DNA from: Oscheius sp. JU75
Lineage: Eukaryota; Nematoda; Chromadorea; Rhabditida; Rhabditidae
Reading direction: 5' to 3'
Assembly: GCA_037178855.1 (NCBI GenBank)
Contig: JASJZC010000005.1
Coordinates: forward strand, 868,001 to 932,000
Length of the DNA stretch: 64,000 nt
A model generated the notes under the pieces. That model was not told the DNA's origin, did not search any database, and saw only the letters and a list, made by a program, of their open reading frames with translations. The position numbers and the translations under genes were made by a program. Below, one piece after another: positions 12,001-22,230 of this stretch (position 1 is the stretch's first letter; each line of letters opens with the position of its first letter).

Positions 12001-12819
12001 GAAGCCGTCCATGTGAATGATCCTCATTTGCTTGAAAATTGTACTCTTCCCCGAGGCTGGACCGCCTGAAAACAATATTTTTTTGGCTTTTTGAGCTTCA
12101 TGATGATGCCAAAGTTTACATGCTAGGAGCAACAAAATTTGCTATTCTTTGACTGGACATACAAGCTAGATACCTGTTTTGTTTCAAAGATCTCGTGTAT
12201 CAAGAATCCTAGATATTAAAAGATTGAAAGTGCCCTGTTGTCGGATACTAGCCGATCCATCCGTTCTAATCTTGTTCAAACAAGGAATGTTTATCTAGGA
12301 ATCTCTTCTGGCAGCGGTTTCACGACGTTCTCGGGAAAGTATCAAGAAGCATGGCGAATTCCAAACTGAGATGGACGGAATGCATTTGTGCCATTTTGAC
12401 TTTGAAGTGCGCAACAACTCTTTTACAGGCAGGCTGCGTATCGAAATTGACTACGGTAACTTGCCGATATGCAGCCTTGTGTTATAAAAGTTGGCAAAGT
12501 GTTCTGTTTTAGGTGGATTCTGCAGCGATGGTATTCTTACCCAATATCAAAATCTTGTAAACCTTCTTCTGTGCCAGCTTCTCCGCTTCCAGCTGCCGGT
12601 CAATCTCATGGGTTCGTCTGACTGCTTCGTCCTCTTGTAGTGAGGCCCTGAAAAATATGATACTTTTGTGTTTCAGTTTCTACATAGGTACTAACTTAAT
12701 TCACTACTCTTGGCAGGATTTCCTATTCTAAAGACTCACATTTGCATGCTGACCTTGTCGTCGATGTTCCGTGGACGACAGGAACGACAAAACAGCATCT
12801 TCTTGGCTGAAGTTGGCAT
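9068..12819 (-). CDS. divergent heterotrimeric G-protein alpha subunit
   Basis: Nine exons on the minus strand, all phases consistent: 12740-12819, 12541-12647, 11884-12065, 10507-10661, 10338-10466, 10024-10131, 9798-9870, 9598-9754 and 9068-9267, giving 396 residues. The G-alpha landmarks appear in order: P-loop GGPASGKST (63-71), switch [10 protein letters not shown], switch [18 protein letters not shown] base-recognition box, TVATDT and a C-terminal helix ending VGFL. It should bind GTP and couple a serpentine receptor to downstream signalling. Oddities: the P-loop differs from canonical GAGESGKST, NKVD replaces NKKD, and TVAT replaces TCAT. The N-terminus is about 30 residues longer than usual, has no Met-Gly myristoylation site and carries cysteines (LFCRSC) that could be palmitoylated. 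Intron 3 is 1.2 kb and contains a diverged internal duplication. I cannot assign a gpa number. Confidence 0.9.
9312..9349 (-). repeat. relic duplication of a G-alpha exon end
   Basis: About 38 bases repeat, with one mismatch, the 3' end of exon 8 of the G-alpha gene plus its splice donor (true copy at about 9585-9621). On the minus strand the copy reads CTTCAAGGATTATGAAG followed by the same GTGACTGTCTCTG donor. It lies in the last intron. It could act as a decoy donor or as a cryptic mini-exon, but its phase does not match the flanking exons. Confidence 0.55.
11195..11825. repeat. diverged duplicate pair inside G-alpha intron 3
   Basis: About 11200-11345 and 11690-11822 share ordered blocks: GGTCCATAAAACCTAAAAAG versus GGATCCATGAAACCTAATAAG-like sequence, and CTTGAATGTTTCACTG versus CTTGAATGTTTTACCG. 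The open frames in this interval are not supported by splice sites and look like by-products of the repeat. Confidence 0.45.
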
Positions 12820-13779
12820 ACTGTAGACGATTTAGAGGGAAAGAGTACGGTAAACAAGGTTTGGGAACATTTGAAGAAACCATTATGCTTCACAGAAGAG
12901 ATAAAGATTCTTTTGTACTTGTGTGTGTTTGGTAGATGTTCGCGGTCCTAAAAATCCTCTTGGGGGAGCAAGCCGCTTATCGCTCTCACTTTTCCGGAGA
13001 TGAAAAGTTCTGAAACTATAATAGCCGCCCAGGGAAAACCATATTGTTTCACGGTAGAAGTATGTAGGAGCCTAAGTACCGGGAGTGTTCGACGTCCTGT
13101 GTCAAAGACAAAAAGTTGCCGAACCATATTTATAATGTTAAAGTTAAATATTGCCGGGAGGAACTCTTATATACAGAAGTACATGTAGCAAAACCTTAGA
13201 TGATCGGAGAATCGCGGCCTACTCACAACTAACAATACGAATTTTTCGCGATAGTCGCGACATCTTGGTATTCACGAAAAATAAGTGTTGAAAACTGATG
13301 TAACGTTTCAGAATGTGATAATGTTAGAGTCGGAGATTCGAAAGGAGCGGCAAAGTATGAGGAAACTTCTAGATGCTTCTAGCAAACAGAAATGAATTCA
13401 AGTTCCTGAATACACCTTCAACTTCATTAGTTTAATTGTCTCTTTGAACTTTACTGTCTATGTTTCACTGTTGCGCTATACAGAGAAATCAATTTGCCGC
13501 GGAGTCGTCGTCATACGCTCCAAATCTATATTAAATTATCCTCATGTCTCTGTTTGTCTGTGTGTCTGAAGCCAATTTTGCAATTGGTGTGCACTACTTT
13601 GTGCGCACAGTAATTATTTGCAAGTCAAGCCAGTTTGGGAATAGCTTCGTTGGTAGAATGCTGCTCCTGGAATTGTAGTTCGACTGACGAAGAGCATGCG
13701 GGCGAGGTGAAGTTAGTGGGTAGGGAGCCAAGACAGACTGACAGAAGGGAATAGAAACCGGGTGAAGATCAAAGGAATC

Positions 13780-14345
13780 AGGCTATGACTGTCTTGATAC
13801 GTGGGCTCAAAAGATAAGAATTGGGTTCAAAGGGTAGGAAGTTGATTAAAATGGTGAAAGTGGACTCAAAGGATGGGAAGAGGTATCAAAGAGTCAAAGG
13901 GAAGTGGGTTATAGGGTAAGAGAGTCTCTTCAAAGAATATGCAGTGAATCAAATGATAGCCTGTTTCTGTTGATCAAATGTGTTGGGATATAGGAAATGG
14001 ATTAGAAGAAAGGTAAGTGTGTTCAAAGGCTGGAATCAAACTGGTTGACAGCATTGGATAGGAAGTCCAATAGATAAGAAATGGGTTCAAGGAATTTGAA
14101 GTGGGTTAAAAATGTCGGAAGTCGTTTCGAAAACTAGGAAGTAGGTTCAAAGGCTTGGAAATGGGTTCAAAGGGTAAGAAAATGGGCGCGATGGGTGGGA
14201 AGAGGATTGAAAGGAAGAGAAACGAATTCAAAAGGAAAGAGAGTCTGTTCAAAATATAGAAAGTGAGCTCAATGAAATTGAAGAGGGTTCAAAGGGTGAA
14301 AAGGATGTTGTTTTCAAGACTGGGAAGTGGGTACAATGAGCCCGA
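13780..14345 (+). repeat. degenerate minisatellite, unit near GGGTTCAAAGGGTAGGAAGT
   Basis: About 560 bases built from diverged copies of a roughly 20-25 base unit (GGTTCAAAGGGTAGGAAGT and variants such as GGTTCAAAGGCTTGGAAAT). The purine-rich strand is the + strand throughout. Unit length drifts, which suggests an old array. Confidence 0.75.
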
Positions 14346-16824
14346 AGGGGCATAGCTTAACTTACTATTCAAATTTTGTCGTGCAGTACAAGAAACGAAA
14401 GTGAGAATCGAGTATGAAAGAAAACATAGGGTATTCGGAAATGCTTGTGAGCATGACTCTTCCATGCCATGCTTGGAATCGTTCCAAGAAAGAGCAATGT
14501 TTCAACGAGGGTATATAAAAATTGTTCAGTGCTTCACTGTGCTTAGAAGGTGTCCTCTGGGACAAAATATTCAAACATTAGAGTAGCAAACTACTTGCCC
14601 TTTTCACATTTTACCGGAAACAACAACGTAAAAACATTATTGTTTCACTTGAAAAGTATATCCAAACTTCGGTACTAAAAGTTGCTCGGTGGGGAAGAAT
14701 TGGAACCACGAATTGTAAATTTGCACTTTCCGTCGAAGCCAGCTATAGATTGAGAACTGTTCACGGTCCGATAAACACTGAAGAAGAGAGAACGGGACAG
14801 ATAGACAGGAGAGAGTAAGAGGGGCTGGGATGGGCGTGGTAATCTTCATGACTATGATGACTGCTTCGGTCGTATGAATGGCGCGGAAAAACAAAGAGGA
14901 CGGTGATTATGGCAGGCTAATTTCAAACAGAGAGAGAAGGACACAAATATTGAGCAGAATTCTTCTACTACTGTTTGAAACTCGCTGTGGGAAAGTAACT
15001 TTGTCCGCGACAAGCAAAATAACATGACTATTTCCGTCATTGGAATGAGCTGTAGGTGAAGAAAGTGGTGCCGTGAGAGTGGGAAATGTTGGATGGTGAA
15101 AAATGCCTTGTGAATCGTAAAAGAAAAGAAGAAGGAGAGAGAGAGAGATACAGAGAAACAAAGTGACAAAGAGATAGCAGCGTAGTCATATTCCTGATTC
15201 ACATTCACCGTAAAAACAAGTTCTTTCAGGATGCTAAAATTACTCCCAGTTCACACTTTTTTCTGAATATCTGCCCTTTTTCTAAGGAAACAATGCGCTT
15301 GACGTTGTCGAGTCTGTTGACGACGGTAACAGATAGAGAAACTGAGAGAAAATAGCAGTAGGGGATTACTGAACGCGAAAACATGCTCAAAGGGCAAGGA
15401 ACTGGATTTTGGGATAAGACGGCAAGTGGGAATCGAACAAGAAATGAAGATTCCAAATGGCCGGTTCGTTTCTTGCAGGACTTCGTTTTATGGCTAGAGT
15501 GAAACAAAAGTAGAGGGGCATAAGGCTCGACAATTCGTAAAATACATAGAAAAATGAAACTTGGGAGAAACAAACCGTAAACACTCTAATTTTCAATGGT
15601 ATCCCAATATGCTTCAGCCAGTAGGTAAACCAAATGTCTTTGGCTATAAGTTTTCATCAAGGATCAAAAAATAAAACAGACACAAAGATTCTGCTCCGAA
15701 AAGTTCTTATTTCTGGAGAAATCTGAAACTACCAAGCAAAGGATAGATAAATAGTGGATGGGCACCAGATTCGACAATTCGTTGAGGTTCAAGTCGATTT
15801 CAATTACAATTTATTACGATACCAACGTATTCACGTGTGTTAGTTGATTTTGTATCCACTGGCCTGGATCTTCCCTTGCGACTCTGTTTTAACTCGTTCG
15901 AGAAACAGTCACTCCATCGTGGTCTTCCGCCACCAGTTTTTCAGCGAATATCTATTTCCTCGCAGCCCACCTTTCTCGAATATCCAAAGCTTCTTTTTTC
16001 TGCATTAGCCATTCATTGGTACGACGATCTAGCAACGCGTTTCCGAGCATTTTCCTTAGAAACTAAGTTTCAGTCAGAAAATGAGACATGGAAGGAACAA
16101 ACTTCCACATACCATTGTCGCAAATGAGTTAAACATGTGTAACCGAAGATTCTTGCTCTCGTCATTGTTCGGTGCCAAACTCCACTCCCCCTCACTGTAA
16201 GACACCCACTGGAAGTGACGAGAGTGTAGAAAGAGCTGAGTAAGACTAGACTGCTCAAAGTACCGGATTAATCCGAGGAATTACCTTACAGACTGGGCAA
16301 AAAGGGATGCAAGAACTGGCAGGATAGGATTAATTAGTAATCAGGAGGAAAGTTTGGAACGGGTTCGGGGTCGATGGGGGAAATCTAAAGTGAAGTATTT
16401 TCGTCCCACTAAAGTTTTCACATCTGCTGAGAACTTTCAGACACCTTAGGAAGGAGACGAAACACGAAATTTTCAAACAGATAAGTGAAATGATTGTCAA
16501 CAGGATAAGATTACTAGATTGTCTTTCAAAATATTCGGAGACTGTTAGGTAATTATTGAAACAAAAAAAGTTTCAAAGACATGAGTGATTGATATTTGTG
16601 TATTAGAGGAAAAAAGCAATTACCTCAAAAAATTCCAAACACATTTAGAGAAGACATGAAACGAAAAAAAAACCCAAACTGAGCTCTTTTGAAAAACTAT
16701 TCCACCCTACCAAAACAAAAAGGTGGTTGTTCTCGAAAACCGTGTCGAACAGTCTTTGTGAAGCCTAGCGTTGTATATCATTCTAGGCTCTAGCAGGTAT
16801 GTTTGACAGTATATTGGCTTGTTC

Positions 16825-17010
16825 TTTCCAGACATGCGCCTTAGGCCTGGAAAAGGTCGGGCCGGGATGGGTTGAAACTATTTTCACCGCACAGGAGGCG
16901 CAACAGAAATCAGCCACCTAGGGCTCAAGGTAGTATTTTTTCATTTTGCAATGTTCAGCAAAGCTGTAGCATTTTTTCTGCTCTACAACTTTGCAGAACA
17001 TTACAAAGCT
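16825..17010. repeat. second copy of the GCAAAGTTGTAG hairpin repeat
   Basis: Shares with 7625-7830 a GGTCGGGCCGGGATGG-like GC-rich part, then a hairpin with arms around GCAAAGCTGTAG and CTACAACTTTGCAGAACAT. The order and spacing of the parts are conserved, so this is a dispersed family rather than chance palindromes. Confidence 0.6.
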
Positions 17011-17999
17011 AATAAATACAACCTTGGCCCCTCTGGTTCTATCTACGATTTGAGCAATTCTCGAAAGGCTTCAATTCTCGAGTGTCTAATTCTAACATGT
17101 TTCACTTCTGACATATGTACTGGGGAAAAAACTATTAGGGATTCCTACAAAATCTGGCTATTGTGGATATTTTAATAGTAGAAATTCATCCAAGAACACA
17201 TCATACGAACTTCTGTTAAACACTATTGAGAAGAAACTGAAACATAAACATTTCAAAGCGATACTCATTTTTTCTGTTTCACGCTGTTTTATTAGCTCGC
17301 GCCTGAAAGTTGTATCAATTATTTATTCGAATAAAAAGATAAATACAAAACTTTTCGGAAACACTCATTTTCCTTGCCCCTGATACGATAGCATTGTGAA
17401 AGAAATGAATTGTGAAACGTAGTGTAGCATATCGACATCAGTGCTGGCATGACTAGATTGTTTGTCTACTTTTCCGACATATTTAGGCAAGAAATGAAAC
17501 AAAAAAGTTTACAAGGTGTGGCATGTGTTTTACTTCTTTTTATCCGCTTACACCAAGAATATGAACTAATACTAAAAAGCTACCAGTCGTCCCGTGTGGC
17601 ACAGTCTTCATATCTCTGTCTCTCCTTCTCAGCCTCTCTTTCTGTCTCTCTGACTCCATGACTCATTCCCTATCTTCCATATTCTCCCTATACACCTGAA
17701 GTCTTGCTCGTAATTTTGGGCCACTCTGTATATTATTCCAATCTCCAACTGACTCATAGCAGCTGGACAAACTGTCTCCCTCTGTCACCAAAACAGTTCC
17801 AAAAAGAGCCCTCATGACTCAATGAACCCGTTCTTTTTCCAAAAAAGCCAGGTGAGAGACCCTCTCTCCAAATCGGCTTATGCTCTTTGTTGACCTTCTG
17901 TTGTGTTCCACGGGGGCCCGCGTGACTTTTCTCCTGCCACGTGTGGTATCTTCCTTTCGGGTCTGACCAAACAGATGGGTCCCCGCCCCCTGTCGTTTT

Positions 18000-18005
18000 T
18001 ATAAA
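18000..18005 (+). promoter_or_regulatory. TATA box
   Basis: TATAAA within TTTTTATAAAGAAG, about 60 bases upstream of the start codon at 18064. Confidence 0.5.
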
Positions 18006-18063
18006 GAAGAGTCCGGGAGAACCGACCAGGCAATAAACTTTCGATAACTCTGACTACTAAAGG

Positions 18064-19098
18064 ATGTCCAAGGTGGCGAACCCTGTGCTGTTCTGGGTCG
18101 GAGAAGACGTAGAGGATCCGATCGAGAGGACGAGGGAGAGGGAACAGGGTGAGTTTTTGTTTGTTTGTTTTCGTTTCAAAACGTCGTGAACTTGAAAGAA
18201 AACTGAACTTTGCACAACTTGAAGGGTACTGCCAGTAAATTACAGCTGTTTCGAGTCTCTTGATCGCAAAAGAGAAGGTTCCACTTACACTGAACAGCGC
18301 AGTTTCCTCAACCGTCCTTCACTTGTTACCGAGGCACAAAATAGTCATTGATGATTTTTTGAAATCTTTCTTTGTTTCACCAATCGAATACTTTTGGCAG
18401 CTACTCGCATAGACTACTCGCAAAGGCTAGACGTTGATGGTGCCCTTTGTTTTCTCTAAAGGGTGAACTTCATTGAACTTTGGGAATATGGCTGGAAACT
18501 AGCACAAACAGTTACACTAAGGTATAACAACAACTTTTTTCCCGTGAACAACAAGGGAATCGTAGTTGTAACCGCAAAATATGAACGTTCGCAAATTTTG
18601 GGACACCATTGTTTGAATACCGTAAAACCTCTATTAGAAGCCCCCCTTCCCGAAATACGCAATTGCGCATTCGCAAGACGAATTTTTTTTTTGAATATCT
18701 GATGTTGTGCAAGGTTGTAGCCAACATCAGTAGCTACAACTTTGCAGAGCATTAGAAAGGCAAAAAAATGTCGGATTGACCCCGAAAAACAAAATGCGAT
18801 TGTCGATTGCGATTTCTTACGTAACGGCTTCTAATAGAGGTTTTGCGGTATACCGTGTTCACAGTATGTGGTGCATCCAAAAACTTTCCATTTTTGGCTG
18901 GAAAGCTAGGAACAAAAACCTAGTCTAGCATTTTCCTAAGCTTTCACTGAAACATTTCCAAAAAAAAAGCTACTGCATCTCTAATTATCCTTTTTAGAGC
19001 TCCAATCCCGTCGTCTCCGAATAGTCCAGCCGGCCTACTTCATTAAACTCGAGACCGTTTTCGAGGACACTCCCCTCCAATTCAAAAACAAGCGATAA
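18064..19098 (+). CDS. small unknown protein, 61 residues (2 exons)
   Basis: Exons 18064-18148 and 18998-19098 join in phase (GAACAG-G donor GTGAGT, acceptor TTTTTAG). The 61-residue protein is rich in Glu and Arg in the middle (ERTREREQELQSRR), which could form a short helix, and ends QFKNKR. There is no signal peptide and no membrane segment. A TATA box upstream, clean splice sites and codon use unlike the AT-rich surroundings argue that it is real. The 849-base intron contains a MITE. I do not recognise the family. Confidence 0.65.
18618..18850. mobile_element. MITE with 25-bp terminal inverted repeats
   Basis: The ends TACCGTAAAACCTCTATTAG (left, 18618) and its reverse complement (right, ending 18850) form inverted repeats of about 25 bp with one mismatch. 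Both ends have TA, as expected for a mariner/Tc1-type target. The interior contains the hairpin CTACAACTTTGCAGAGCAT and the CCCGAAAAAC block shared with partial copies near 3965-4085 and 56530-56660. It has no coding capacity and lies inside the intron of the small gene at 18064-19098. Confidence 0.75.
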
Positions 19099-19397
19099 CC
19101 GGCTCCGGAATTCGTGATAAGAGGAGGAGCGAAAACAACTATGTGCCATATATTTGTACCTACTTGCACCAGAAGATGGTGAAATATTCGCAATCTTGGA
19201 CGGAATGAGTGCAAAGATTACTCGGTAATAAACATTTTTTCAATGGACTGTTCGATGAAAGTTTACTGTACCGGAAGATAGTTCAGTGAAACTCTTTTTT
19301 CTTCAAAATCTATCGAACAACTGGAAATCGGTTGTTAGAGGCTAAATATTAGGGGAAACATAAAAAAAGTTTTGGAAATCCTTTAGTAGTAAAAACG

Positions 19398-19621
19398 ACG
19401 CGATGGTGCAAACATGGAGCAGCGTTTTTCTCGAAAACCAGCCCATACACCCTTGGCATCATTTTTGTCTAAGGTAAGCATACATCGAAGGAATCTTCAG
19501 CAAAAAATCTCTGGCTTTATTTTTGCTAAAGTTTTATTTGGGCCGTGGCTACCTTGGACAAAGATGACGCCAAGGGTGTAGATTACGAGAAAAACACTGC
19601 ACCATCTTTGCGCCCCAGTTG
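19398..19621. repeat. foldback (inverted-repeat) element
   Basis: Two arms of about 80-90 bases in opposite orientation. The left arm carries GATGGTGCAAAC, GTTTTTCTCG and ACACCCTTGGCATCATTTTT; the right arm carries the reverse complements (GATGACGCCAAGGGTGT, CGAGAAAAAC, GCACCATC). The central spacer is AT-rich. It is non-autonomous and intergenic. Confidence 0.7.
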
Positions 19622-22230
19622 TTAGTTCTGGAATATGACTATTAGGTGAAACGGTTAGTTACTGGCTCTGAAACATGAATAGCTAGTGAAAGATTTTTCT
19701 GTTACCAATCTCGAAAAGTAATGAAAGCTGCATTGACAGCAGTTCAGAAATGAAAATATGGAGACAAGGTCAAACATAAAGACAGATCGCACTGTCAGCA
19801 TAAAAGTAAAACTGCATTCGTATTTAAAACAATTCAAAAGATTCGGTATTCAAGCAAGAGTCCATCGGGAAAAATAGTTCCTACCATTATTCATTTAATG
19901 AAACAAATTTTTTTCCAAGATCCGTTCACCATTTTTCTGAGCCAATACCTCCTTTGCATATAGTATTTACCCCTTCCCCCCTCCCCTTTCTTACTCATTT
20001 CTAGAAAAAAATTGTTCTTTACATGCCAACCATGAACCAACCCACGATTATCTCTCTATCTCTCTCTCCCAAAGATCTTCTGCTCTGTTTTCGCGTTCAA
20101 TAACAGGTCTCTTCTATCCTATCAACTTTTGCAGATAGGCAACAATCGGCGGGGGACATATCACGTGGCCATCACTGGCCGATAGGAGAGAAAAGCACCC
20201 AACACAAACTGTGTAATGTTTTGGATGTGAGGAGATGAAAAGAAGAAGATGGAGAGTGATAGGGGATGGGTGTAAGTGGGGGACGAGGCTCAAACATTCA
20301 TACCCGTATCATCTAGGTATCTGTACCGTCATTCCGTACCGTCTCGGCATCCAGAAGAAATCTCTCCCGTACTGTATCAGCAGTCACAAGATGATTCACC
20401 CGTACTGTAAAAATAAAAAAGCTTCAAATACTATTGGAGCTATAAAAAGTTATAACTATAGTGTATGAATGAAACATAAAAACTCATAGACAAAACTTCA
20501 TTTCTCTCCTTTTTTTTTCAAGTCTACATGGATGAATCAGTTGTGCTTCAATTGTCCGGTTCTATTATTCTTGCCGTGAAACAGCTTTCCATTGAAAACT
20601 TTTTGCAAAATAAAACATTTTTTGCAAAAAAAAGGTCTGCAACCACACTTGTTTTTTAGAGGCTTGAAAAAAAAAGTACTCATCATAGCTAGATTTCAAT
20701 ATGCAAACGGTGAAACAAAAACATTTGAGAAAGTATGTGACGAGCATTCTCATTCCCACAATTCTTGTCCCCCTTCCCACGATTTAGTCCGGGGTCAATC
20801 TCCAAGAAGCAGAGAACACATAAAAAAGCAAAAAGCTGGTATTACCTCATTCGAATTCTTCCTGATTGGCACTAGCATATGTTTCAGCTAGTTTATATAT
20901 AGTCGAAATCACTGCATTGTTCAAAAAATCTCACCTTTTTTTCTGAAGAAACAGGATGATTCTCTATCTCTGTTTTTGTGTCTCTCTGTCTCATCTCTCT
21001 TTTTCTATCTGTCTCGCTGTCAATCTGCCCCTCTATTTCTGTCTCTCATCCCCAGAACTATTCGTAGCATCTTCCTCCTTCAAGAATGAGGATTACTCGT
21101 CCCGTTGGGACAAGAGTTGCCTGGTAACAGAAAAGGCGGAAGGCAAGAAGCGCCTGTTGATTATCATCTTGTCGTCAGAAGGACCCGTTTTCTTCTCTCT
21201 GATTTTCGTCACCCAGTTTAGTCGAGCAGACAAAAGCTATCGTGTTTTTGTCTCAAAGAACAGTTTCTTTGTTTTCTGAGCGTATTGGAACGGCTGCAAA
21301 ATACCCGAGTCTTTCTAAGACATTCGAAGTAAGTATTCGTGTTTTTACAGTTAAAAAGTGGCGGGGATTGGGATGATAATTTATCATGAATTTTAGCTTT
21401 GTCTATGCCTAAGCCGTTCTAATATTGAACAGCTTCCTAATATGAAACTTGAAACAAAATTGCACATATTGGTTTTAAGCATTAAGGCTTTCTCATTTCT
21501 TCGAGAGACAATGAAGCAGTGAAACATTTTTTATACATGCATAGGTTTTACATAATGACTGGTGTATTCCGAGTATTGCCTCCCCCTTTCTTGAAACCTT
21601 TTTGTAATAAGATTTTATAACCTTTACAGTTCCTCAATGACATAGAGTATACCTTCAGCTGGAGTCTTTTACGTTGTTTGTGAAGCAATTTTGCTTTTTC
21701 ACAGTTCCAATTGCCTCAAATCAAACCCTCCTTTTCTGGAATGGCTGACACAGCAAGTATCCTTTCTCTGTAACAACGCACTTCTTTTGGACGATTGCAG
21801 TATGCTCGCCGTCCGAGGTGTATAGAAATAGTGAAGTACTCTTTTTTCGACTATAGGTTTCTCAGCTGTGTCTGTATCACTTCAAATGGTTTCAGAGCAA
21901 ATGAATAGCTCTTTGACTAATAACTAGTATTTAAAATCCAACACTTTTTCTGTCTTTCTGTCTCTCTGTCCAGTTTGTGTATATTGTATGTGTTTATTGT
22001 ACCGCTCCTCAACCACCTTTTTTATACTTCCCGACCCTGTCACGATCTAAAAATATTCTCTTTTTGCCAATTGAACCCGTTGCACATCATGAGATTATCC
22101 TACTGTTTGTACGGACATGTGCATTATCTCTTCTCTACCTAAAAATGCCATTTTGTTTGCGGGAACACCTCTTTTTTCGAAAACCGTAGACAGATTTCAG
22201 ACAGTCCCACTAATAAAGTGAAATCCAAGT
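19622..22230. other. intergenic stretch upstream of the second G-alpha gene
   Basis: I see no confident gene. An exon-like piece lies at about 21054-21121 (acceptor CATCCCCAG, donor CTG-GTAACAG), but it has no identifiable partner exons. The stretch also holds a GTACGG-motif block at 20285-20412 and long CTCTGTCTC tracts at 20960-21045 and 21950-21972. Confidence 0.4.
20285..20412 (-). repeat. GTACGG-motif repeat, inverted copy
   Basis: The minus strand reads several diverged ACAGTACGGGTGAA / ACAGTACGGGAGAGAT units, matching the blocks at 605-1030 and 1930-2125 in the opposite orientation. Confidence 0.5.

Larger units (their letters stand above)
12820..17990. other. gene-poor interval between G-alpha and the small + gene
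   Basis: I see no supported gene. Contents are a G-rich minisatellite (13780-14345), a GAGACA tract near 15130-15175, a repeat copy at 16825-17010, and a CTCTGT tract near 17610-17655. A possible decayed non-LTR retrotransposon end on the minus strand (about 15850-16130) encodes a GGGRPRWSDCF-like stretch with stops. Long open frames here are interrupted or low complexity. Confidence 0.45.

Noticed and set aside
14852-15208. Ser/Leu/Phe-rich open frames on the minus strand
   Set aside because: They are produced by a GAGAGA/TCTCTC simple repeat and are low complexity.
15850-16130. Non-LTR retrotransposon 3' end (GGGRPRWSDCF-like, minus strand)
   Set aside because: Too short and interrupted by stops; the similarity could be chance. 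Mentioned only in the interval description.
21054-21121. Exon-like piece (ELFVASSSFKNEDYSSRWDK)
   Set aside because: It has plausible splice sites at both ends, but no neighbouring exon, start or known domain.
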